From Thermoanaerobaculia bacterium (GTDB lineage Bacteria > Acidobacteriota > Thermoanaerobaculia > Multivoradales > UBA5704): a stretch of 5,230 nt of DNA. Below, piece after piece: positions 1-4,375 of the stretch. Under the pieces are notes generated by a model. The model was not told where the DNA came from and searched no databases. It was given only the letters and a program-made list of their open reading frames with translations. The position numbers and the translations under genes were made by a program. The stretch spans positions 1 through 5,230 of the forward strand of contig JAICSG010000342.1 of assembly GCA_025937035.1 (NCBI GenBank), given 5' to 3'. Numbering within the stretch: the first letter of the stretch is position 1; the number at the start of each line of letters is the position of its first letter.

Positions 1-38
1 CGGGTGTCCTCGGGAGAGATCTTGGAGAACGATACCAC
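1..38 (-). CDS. Possible start of a downstream gene, cut by the window edge
   Basis: Seven bases after the DUF5131 stop, a GTG at 38-36 opens a frame (VVSFSKISPEDT...) that runs off the left edge without a stop. The GAGGG just before it could serve as a weak ribosome site, but the same bases form a hairpin arm. DUF5131 genes are often followed by a partner gene, which is why this is mentioned. Twelve codons are far too few to identify a family, and the stretch may simply be intergenic. Confidence 0.15.
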   Translation of the reverse strand, partial: MVSFSKISPEDT

Positions 39-54
39 GCCCTCTCAGGAGGGC
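39..54 (-). terminator. GC hairpin with the DUF5131 stop codon in its loop
   Basis: GCCCTC and GAGGGC form a perfect 6-bp stem. The 4-nt loop (CTGA on the minus strand) contains the TGA stop of the DUF5131 gene. CCA/TGG can extend the stem if one base is bulged. No T-run follows, so this is terminator-like or an mRNA 3' end stabiliser rather than a canonical intrinsic terminator. Confidence 0.4.
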
Positions 55-782
55 TGGAAGGCGCGCGGGAGCTCGTCGTGCGTCCGGCCATCGAGCGTCC
101 GTCCGGCCTTCGACTTCTGCCGTCCTCCCCACTGCTTGAAGAAGAAGGGGACGTCCGCCCGCCGGCAGTGATCCCGGATCTCGCGGACCCAGGCCGCGTC
201 CACGGGACGGGCGCCGTGGCCGCTCTCGCCGCCCACGATCACCCAGTGGATCCCGGAGAGGTCGAAAGGGCCGAGCGATTCGAGGAGGGGCTCGACCGAG
301 AGGAAACGGACGGCCGCCGGAGCGGCGCGGAGGTGGTCCACCCGCGGCAACCCCTGCTTGCGGTTCTCCACGCTGACCCCCCACCAGATGTGCGGCTGCT
401 CCGCCGTGTTCCGGAGCTTGGAGCCCAGCAGGTCGCGCATGCGCTCGGAGCGCTTGGTGAGGACCTGATAGGTGTGCCAGCTCGCGAGCCGCATGACCCG
501 AGCGACCTCCAGGATGTACTCGTCCGGCACGTCCTCATGGAACAGGTCGCTCATCGAATTCACGAAGATCCGGCGGGGGCTGCGCCAGTCGAGGGGCTGG
601 GTGAGCTTCCCGGGGATCAGCCGGAGATCGAACCCCTGCTCGTAGGGGTGGCCCGGCACGCCCCGGAAGCGCTCGGCGAACGTCTCGGCATAGCAGTGGG
701 CGCAGCCGGCCGTGATCTTGGTGCAGCCCCGGACCGGATTCCAGGTCGCGTCGGTCCATTCGATGCTCGAGTGGTCGCTCAT
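45..782 (-). CDS. DUF5131 (phage Gp37/Gp68-like) family protein with three-Cys motif
   Basis: A 245-residue protein, about the usual length for the family. The N-terminus carries the family hallmark IEWTDATWNPVRGC, followed by Cys20-X6-Cys27-X2-Cys30 (GCTKITAGCAHCYAE). This three-cysteine cluster resembles a radical-SAM-type iron-sulfur site. Further family landmarks are FVNSMSDLFHEDVP (about residues 74-87), GVSVENRKQ, FLSVEPLLESLG, WVIVGGESGHGARP and the C-terminal PFFFKQWGG. The three conserved blocks beginning GVSVEN, SVEPL and VGGESG are diagnostic. The ATG at 782 is supported by GGAG at 794-791, 8 nt upstream. Known of the family: members occur in phages and bacterial chromosomes and often neighbour a gene for a 'three-Cys-motif partner' protein (TcmP). 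The substrate and reaction are not established. The gene is transcribed divergently from the sensor kinase. The family call is secure; the enzymatic role is inference. Confidence 0.93.
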   Translation of the reverse strand: MSDHSSIEWTDATWNPVRGCTKITAGCAHCYAETFAERFRGVPGHPYEQGFDLRLIPGKLTQPLDWRSPRRIFVNSMSDLFHEDVPDEYILEVARVMRLASWHTYQVLTKRSERMRDLLGSKLRNTAEQPHIWWGVSVENRKQGLPRVDHLRAAPAAVRFLSVEPLLESLGPFDLSGIHWVIVGGESGHGARPVDAAWVREIRDHCRRADVPFFFKQWGGRQKSKAGRTLDGRTHDELPRAFQPS

Positions 783-847
783 GGCGTCCGCTCCAACAAG
801 GGCGGGCTCGCCTTCCTTCCCCCGTCATGCTCGGCGTAAGGTTCCTG

Positions 848-883
848 CCGTACTCTATGCTTTACCGGTACGGAATTCCGGAA
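848..883. promoter_or_regulatory. Palindrome cluster between divergent genes (candidate operator)
   Basis: Three perfect palindromes abut or overlap here: TACCGGTA (863-870), CGGAATTCCG (871-880) and TTCCGGAA (876-883). In addition, CCGTAC (848-853) is an inverted copy of GTACGG (868-873), with start positions 20 bp apart, close to two helical turns. The cluster sits in the 783-897 gap between the divergent DUF5131 and sensor-kinase genes, just upstream of the kinase ribosome site. A dimeric regulator site, or autoregulation, is possible. No regulator is identified. Confidence 0.35.
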
Positions 884-885
884 AT

Positions 886-891
886 GAGGAG
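886..891 (+). promoter_or_regulatory. Ribosome binding site that favours a TTG start for the sensor kinase
   Basis: GAGGAG lies 6 nt upstream of the in-frame TTG at 898, an ideal spacing. The next in-frame ATG, at 910, would be 18 nt away, too far. The far-upstream ATG at 712 lies inside the divergent DUF5131 gene and adds 62 residues without domain character. Confidence 0.6.
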
Positions 892-897
892 CGCTGT

Positions 898-2922
898 TTG
901 ACCGAGCTAATGGACGATCGCCTGAATCGGGAACGAGAGCTGGCCGACGGCTTCGCGGCCTCCTGGCAGGAGATCACCGACCGCAAGCGCCAGGAGGAGC
1001 GGTTGACCCACTCGCAAGGAGAGCTGCGCGAGAGCGAGGAGTGGTTCCGCCTGATCGCCGACTCGATCCCCCACATGGTCTGGTCGGCCAGGGGGGACGG
1101 CGGCACCGACTACTACAACAGCCGGTTCCTCGACTATCTCGGGGTCACCCCGGAGCAGATGGGCGAGTGGACCTGGCTGAGCACCCTGCACCCGGACGAC
1201 GCGGAGAAGGCCCGGGAGGCCTGGCGCAAGGCGTATGAGAACGGCGAGGAGTATCAGATCGAGTACCGCATCCGCCGGGCCTCCGACGGCCGCTATCGCT
1301 GGCATCTGGGGCGCGCCGTCCCCCTGCGGGACCCCCACGGGAAGATCCTGCGCTGGTTCGGCACCTGCACCGACATCGACGAGCAGAAGCGGGCCCGCGA
1401 GGATCTCCGCGAGTCCGAGCTGTTCTTCCGCCAGATGATCGACAGCCTCCCCGCCCTGGCCTGGGCCACCGGCCCGGACGGCTACTGCGATCTCCTGAGC
1501 CGCCCCTGGATCGACTACTCAGGGATTCCCGAGGCGGAGCAGCACGGCGACGGCTGGCTCCAGCTGGTCCATGCGGACGACCGGGAGCGGGTCTTCCAGG
1601 TCTGGCGCGAGGCGGTGGAGGACCGTGGGGCCTACGCCCTGGAGTACCGGCTCCGCCGCCACGACGGGGTCTACCGCTGGTTCAAGGCCCAGGGTCGGCC
1701 GATCCGCGACGAGCAGGGCCGCATCGTCCGCTGGTTCGGGATCTCCACCGACATCGAGGACCAGAAGAAGACCGAGCGGGATCTCCACGAGGCGCGCGGC
1801 GCCGCCGAGGAGGCCAGCCGCGCCAAGGACCAGTTCCTCGCCGTCCTCAGCCACGAGCTGCGCACCCCCCTCACCCCCGTGCTCACCGTGGCGCAGATGC
1901 TGGAGGCCGACCCGGGGCTGGGCCCCAAGCAGCGGGAGTGGATGGAGATGATCCGCCGCAACGTCGAGCTGGAGACCCGCCTGATCGACGACCTGCTCGA
2001 CCACACGCGGATCAGCCGCGGCAAGGTCGAGCTCCACCTGTCTCCCACCGACCTGCACGGCAGGATCCTCCAGACCCTCGCCATCTGCGAGAGCGACGCC
2101 CGCGGCAAGCGGATCGAGCTGGTGACCGACCTCCGCGCCACCCGCTCCTGGCTCCAGGCCGATCCCGCCCGCCTCCAGCAGGTGCTGTGGAACCTGGTGA
2201 AGAACGGCGTCAAGTTCACCCCCGAGGGGGGGAGGGTGACCGTCCAGACCGCCGACTCCGAGGATGGCGGGGTGGTGATCGAGGTGCGGGACACCGGCGT
2301 GGGCATCGACCCGGAGCGGCTGCCACGGGTCTTCGACGCCTTCGAGCAGGGGGGGCGCGAGGTGACGCGGATGTTTGGCGGCCTGGGGCTGGGGCTCGCC
2401 ATCAGCAAGGGTCTGGTCGAGCTGCATGGCGGGATGCTGACCGCCGCCAGCGACGGGAGGGACCGGGGGGCCGTCTTCACCCTCCGGATGCCCGCCTCGG
2501 CGGTGGCGACCCCGGAGCCGGCGAGCGGCGTGGCGCCGGACCGGGAGGCGGGCCCGCGCCCCGGCCGCCGGGTCCTGCTCGTCGAGGACCATCCGGACAC
2601 CCTGGCCGCCATGGCGCAGCTCCTGGAGCTGTTCGGCTATACCGTGCGCACGGCCGACAGCGTGGCCTCGGCGCTGCAGGCCGCGGAGGGGGAACGGATC
2701 GACGTGGTGGTGAGCGACATCGGTCTCCCCGACGGCAGCGGCCTGGACCTCATGCGCCAGCTCCTCGCCCGCCAGCCGGTGCGGGGGATCGCCCTCAGCG
2801 GCTTCGGCATGGAGGAGGACCTGCGGAAGAGCCGGGAGGCGGGTTTCGAGGAGCACCTCACCAAGCCGGTCGACTTCGCGCAGCTCCAGCGGGTGCTCGC
2901 CCGCGTGATCGCGCCGGTCTAG
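898..2922 (+). CDS. Hybrid sensor histidine kinase, PAS-PAS-HisKA-HATPase-REC
   Basis: A 674-residue protein from the TTG start (670 from the ATG at 910). It has no transmembrane segment, so it should be a cytoplasmic signal sensor. Domains in order: a charged N-terminal helix (about 8-45); PAS/PAC 1 (about 45-165); PAS/PAC 2 (about 172-290), similar to the first (EYRIRR...RYRW...ILRWFGTCTDI against EYRLRR...VYRW...IVRWFGISTDI); HisKA with SHELRTPLTP, phospho-accepting His319; HATPase with N-box NLVKNGVKFT (Asn432, Asn436), G1 box DTGVGID (465-471), F-box FDAFEQGG and G2 box GGLGLGLAISKG (about 494-505); and a C-terminal receiver with acidic Glu563/Asp564, phospho-acceptor Asp607 (VVSDIGLPDG), Ser634 and Lys656 (TKPVD). 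All catalytic residues look intact. Known of the family: ATP-dependent autophosphorylation at His, then transfer to the fused receiver. No Hpt domain or output regulator is adjacent, so the downstream partner is unknown. The PAS ligand cannot be read from the sequence. Confidence 0.95.
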   Translation: MTELMDDRLNRERELADGFAASWQEITDRKRQEERLTHSQGELRESEEWFRLIADSIPHMVWSARGDGGTDYYNSRFLDYLGVTPEQMGEWTWLSTLHPDDAEKAREAWRKAYENGEEYQIEYRIRRASDGRYRWHLGRAVPLRDPHGKILRWFGTCTDIDEQKRAREDLRESELFFRQMIDSLPALAWATGPDGYCDLLSRPWIDYSGIPEAEQHGDGWLQLVHADDRERVFQVWREAVEDRGAYALEYRLRRHDGVYRWFKAQGRPIRDEQGRIVRWFGISTDIEDQKKTERDLHEARGAAEEASRAKDQFLAVLSHELRTPLTPVLTVAQMLEADPGLGPKQREWMEMIRRNVELETRLIDDLLDHTRISRGKVELHLSPTDLHGRILQTLAICESDARGKRIELVTDLRATRSWLQADPARLQQVLWNLVKNGVKFTPEGGRVTVQTADSEDGGVVIEVRDTGVGIDPERLPRVFDAFEQGGREVTRMFGGLGLGLAISKGLVELHGGMLTAASDGRDRGAVFTLRMPASAVATPEPASGVAPDREAGPRPGRRVLLVEDHPDTLAAMAQLLELFGYTVRTADSVASALQAAEGERIDVVVSDIGLPDGSGLDLMRQLLARQPVRGIALSGFGMEEDLRKSREAGFEEHLTKPVDFAQLQRVLARVIAPV

Positions 2923-2932
2923 GACCGGCGTG
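2910..2932 (+). terminator. GC hairpin whose loop is the sensor-kinase stop codon
   Basis: CGCCGGTC (2912-2919) and GACCGGCG (2923-2930) form a perfect 8-bp stem. The 3-nt loop is exactly the TAG stop. A G-T wobble and a C-G pair extend it to 10 bp. No T-tract follows. It is a plausible transcription 3' end or mRNA stabiliser. Confidence 0.45.
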
Positions 2933-3061
2933 GTCCGCCGTTCATCCAAAGTCTTTCATCGGCCGTAACGGCTATCGACAGCGCGGCGAGACGGCGCCGA
3001 TCGCCAGGCTGCCAGGCGCGAGAGATTCCCTTCAACCCAGAAGAACGCAGGGGAGACCCTG

Positions 3062-3069
3062 AAGGAGGT
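3062..3069 (+). promoter_or_regulatory. Strong Shine-Dalgarno sequence of the secreted-protein gene
   Basis: AAGGAGGT matches the anti-SD consensus perfectly and ends 3 nt before the ATG at 3073. This fixes the start and suggests efficient translation. Confidence 0.85.
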
Positions 3070-3072
3070 TCC

Positions 3073-3603
3073 ATGAAAACCTTTCTGACGCGATTCGTGT
3101 GCCTTTCGTTCCTCTTGCTTCTCGCCGGACAGGCGAAGGCGGTGACCTACAACCGGCTGCTCCAGTGCGACGGTCCGAGCGATCCCAGCCTGCAGGATGT
3201 CGGGGCGCTGGAGGTGCAGCGTCCGGAGGATCCGCGGCTCTACCGCCTGCCGCGCATCATCCTCCGCTACAAGAACGGCACCCGGCAGACCTTCAACGTG
3301 CGCTCGGCGAGCTGGTTCTATTCTCCAAACCCGCTCAGCCCGAGCGACCTGGTGATCACCACCTTCAACGCCGACAACGTGGTCGTCGGACAGAACCCCT
3401 TCTCGCTGCAATTCGAGATGCGCTCGAACGGCTCCTTCCAGCCGCTGAGCGGCAAGATCAACAGCACGATCACGTTCCGCACCTGTGGCGTGGAGTCCAC
3501 CTCCGCCTACTACTGGACGGCGAGCAGCATGACGCGCACCGAGGCCTTCGCCTGCCCCGCGACCGGAAAGCCGGCCGGGTGCCCGGGGGTCGGGACGAAC
3601 TGA
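3073..3603 (+). CDS. Secreted protein of unknown family, four mature cysteines
   Basis: A 176-residue protein that I do not assign to a known family. The N-terminus is a clear Sec signal peptide: MKTFLTR, then a hydrophobic core VCLSFLLLLAG, ending AKA at residues 21-23, so the mature protein probably begins at Val24. There is no lipobox, so it should be soluble in the periplasm or extracellular. The roughly 153-residue mature part alternates short hydrophobic strands with polar turns (for example IILRYKNGTRQTFNV, LVITTFNADNVVV, FSLQFEMRSNG), which suggests a beta-sandwich. Cysteines 32, 138, 161 and 170 could form two disulfides. The C-terminus is rich in Gly and Pro. The start is fixed by a perfect Shine-Dalgarno sequence. 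It lies 150 bp after the sensor kinase with a hairpin between them, so it is probably its own transcription unit. The coding call is strong; the fold is inference. Confidence 0.85.
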   Translation: MKTFLTRFVCLSFLLLLAGQAKAVTYNRLLQCDGPSDPSLQDVGALEVQRPEDPRLYRLPRIILRYKNGTRQTFNVRSASWFYSPNPLSPSDLVITTFNADNVVVGQNPFSLQFEMRSNGSFQPLSGKINSTITFRTCGVESTSAYYWTASSMTRTEAFACPATGKPAGCPGVGTN

Positions 3604-3609
3604 GGTGTG

Positions 3610-3640
3610 CCGCCGGGCGCCGGCGGGTTGCCGGCGTCCG
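3610..3640. terminator. Strong GC hairpin between convergent genes
   Basis: An 11-bp stem, interrupted only by one G-T wobble, pairs 3614-3624 with 3630-3640 around the 5-nt loop GGGTT. A competing fold pairs CCGCCGG (3610-3616) with CCGGCGG (3620-3626). It begins 7 bases after the stop of the secreted-protein gene and 13 bases from the 3' end of the DUF1992 gene, so it could end transcription from both sides. No T-tract is present on either strand. Confidence 0.5.
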
Positions 3641-3652
3641 GAGTCTCCCGTC

Positions 3653-3883
3653 TCACTTGCGGGCCCAGAAGTCTTTGCCAAACTTCTCGGCCAGCGTCTT
3701 GCTCATCCCCTCGCGGCGGATCCACTTCTTGACCCACCAGTCGGGATCGTAGGGCTCGTCGATGTCCGGGATGGGCTTCCCGAGACCCGGAAGGTCGTCG
3801 AATTGCCCCTCCTCGATGGCTTCGCGGATACGGTTCTCCGCCACGACCTGGATGGCCCGGCGGGACATGCGATTCTGACTCAT
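3653..3883 (-). CDS. DUF1992 (DnaJ homologue C28-type) protein
   Basis: A 76-residue protein from the ATG at 3883, close to the small bacterial members of the family. The core VVAENRIREAIEEGQFDDLP, followed by GLGKPIPDIDEP, is the family signature: a helix, then E/G-F-D-N/D-LPG-G-KP. After it come DPDWWVKKWIRREG and a basic C-terminus ending FWARK. Known of the family: related to the conserved domain of DNAJC28, but without a J domain; the bacterial role is not established. The same frame extends upstream to a GTG at 3979, adding 32 residues, but these lack family similarity and include a GC-rich inverted repeat, so I prefer 3883. The ATG has no Shine-Dalgarno sequence. Instead CATAAT ends 6 nt before it, which suggests a leaderless mRNA. 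A further in-frame ATG at 3868 is possible. Confidence 0.88.
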   Translation of the reverse strand: MSQNRMSRRAIQVVAENRIREAIEEGQFDDLPGLGKPIPDIDEPYDPDWWVKKWIRREGMSKTLAEKFGKDFWARK

Positions 3884-3889
3884 GGGGGA

Positions 3890-3895
3890 ATTATG
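3890..3895 (-). promoter_or_regulatory. -10-like element placed for a leaderless DUF1992 mRNA
   Basis: CATAAT (5 of 6 matches to TATAAT) ends exactly 6 nt before the ATG at 3883, and the intervening TCCCCC has no Shine-Dalgarno character. Transcription would begin at or next to the A of the start codon. No convincing -35 box is seen. Confidence 0.4.
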
Positions 3896-3940
3896 TCGGA
3901 TGGAGAGCCGAAAATTCCTGAGCTCCTTGGGAGGAGGGCG

Positions 3941-3963
3941 CCCCGCGAGATTTTCCCGCGGGG
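3941..3963. repeat. Perfect 7-bp inverted repeat, 9-nt loop
   Basis: CCCCGCG (3941-3947) and CGCGGGG (3957-3963) flank AGATTTTCC. It lies in the 154-bp gap between the RiPP precursor (upstream on the minus strand) and the DUF1992 gene, about 75 bp after the precursor stop. It could terminate or process the precursor transcript, but no T-tract follows on the minus strand. Confidence 0.35.
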
Positions 3964-4037
3964 GCTCAAGGGGGAGCACTGCCGCTGAGATCTTTAGGAC
4001 GGGTCGTCGAAACGCTCCTCCAACTCAGATGTCAGAG

Positions 4038-4247
4038 TTAACACGTGCACGTGCACTGGACAAAAGTAGACCCCCCCGCACAACCCTGACAGAACGAGTT
4101 TGCGCTGCACGCGCAGTCCGTGTCCTGAATTTGATTCCAGCATGTAACGTCCGTACCGGTACCGCCTGCTACTTTCTTCAAGTTACCGCGCTGAAGGTTG
4201 CCAATCGTTTCTCGACTCAGGGTCAGTTTCCTCACAGATTTTTTCAT
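4038..4247 (-). CDS. RiPP precursor, class I lanthipeptide-like leader with Cys-rich core
   Basis: A 69-residue peptide with a clear leader/core split. The leader (1-29) has MKKSVRKLTLSRETIGNL, then LKKVAGG. The K-L-x-L-x-x-E-T-I-x-x-L block and a terminal Gly-Gly match the leader type of class I lanthipeptide precursors known from Bacteroidota (pinensin-like) and also seen in Acidobacteriota. GG is the usual cut site for a C39-type protease/exporter. The putative core (30-69) holds 8 Cys (36, 45, 47, 53, 56, 65, 67, 69) and 10 Ser/Thr, ending CTCTC. It is also hydrophilic, without a membrane segment. Lanthionine rings from dehydrated Ser/Thr and Cys are the likely product; a disulfide-rich or metal-binding peptide is the alternative. 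The ATG is fixed by AGGAGGT 4 nt upstream. G+C is about 52% by hand count over 4041-4250, well below its neighbours. No LanB/LanC-type enzyme, protease or exporter is in the window, so this is an orphan precursor here. Confidence 0.82.
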   Translation of the reverse strand: MKKSVRKLTLSRETIGNLQRGNLKKVAGGTGTDVTCWNQIQDTDCACSANSFCQGCAGGSTFVQCTCTC

Positions 4248-4251
4248 AGTT

Positions 4252-4258
4252 ACCTCCT
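4252..4258 (-). promoter_or_regulatory. Perfect Shine-Dalgarno sequence of the RiPP precursor
   Basis: AGGAGGT on the minus strand lies 4 nt before the ATG at 4247. It fixes the start and implies strong translation of this small gene, which argues against a chance reading frame. Confidence 0.85.
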
Positions 4259-4267
4259 CTTATGCCT

Positions 4268-4295
4268 ATTATCATTATCCAGCAACGAATGCCAA
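4268..4295 (-). promoter_or_regulatory. Candidate sigma70-type promoter of the RiPP precursor
   Basis: TTGGCA (4295-4290, 5 of 6 matches to TTGACA), a 16-bp spacer and GATAAT (4273-4268, 5 of 6 matches to TATAAT). A second GATAAT sits directly upstream (4279-4274). Transcription would start about 7 nt downstream, leaving a very short leader that contains the Shine-Dalgarno sequence. The stretch 4251-4310 is only about 40% G+C by hand count. Confidence 0.5.
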
Positions 4296-4363
4296 GTATT
4301 TAGCCCAACTTCGGCGGGTCCACGCCAAGAAGTGGCAAGAACGCCGTCCGGCCGCCGTTCCAG

Positions 4364-4369
4364 TAGACT
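4364..4369 (+). promoter_or_regulatory. -10-like element placed for a leaderless cupin mRNA
   Basis: TAGACT fits the TANNNT pattern and ends 6 nt before the ATG at 4376. The intervening TCTACC carries no Shine-Dalgarno sequence, and none is seen further upstream (the nearest bases are GCCGTTCCAG). No clear -35 box is present. Confidence 0.4.
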
Positions 4370-4375
4370 TCTACC

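Noticed and set aside
712..897. Longer N-terminus of the sensor kinase from the ATG at 712
   Set aside because: It would overlap the start of the divergent DUF5131 gene by 71 bp, has no ribosome site, and the added 62 residues look like antisense composition. The GAGGAG/TTG pair at 886/898 is better.
1519..2949. 476-residue open frame antisense to the sensor kinase
   Set aside because: A His/Gly/Leu/Ala-rich shadow typical of the strand opposite a GC-rich gene. The kinase motifs on the plus strand are intact and decisive.
2933..3061. Promoter of the secreted-protein gene
   Set aside because: No -35/-10 pair convincing enough to call. Only a small palindrome (GCCGT-A-ACGGC, 2962-2972) and a GCCAGGC direct repeat near 3005-3020 were seen.
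1938..3062. 374-residue plus-strand frame overlapping the kinase and the following gap
   Set aside because: Extremely Arg/Pro/Gly-rich, a frame-shifted shadow of the kinase. No domain character and no ribosome site.
3884..3979. GTG start at 3979 extending the DUF1992 protein by 32 residues
   Set aside because: The extension has no family similarity, covers the 3941-3963 inverted repeat and lacks a ribosome site.
4022..4039. AACTC/GAGTT hairpin over the RiPP stop codon as a terminator
   Set aside because: Only 5 bp with an 8-nt loop and no T-tract: too weak to call.
4153..4162. GTACCGGTAC palindrome resembling TACCGGTA at 863-870, as a shared operator
   Set aside because: It lies inside the precursor gene, where it is explained by the Gly-Thr-Gly-Thr codons just after the GG site. 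An 8-bp match is likely chance.
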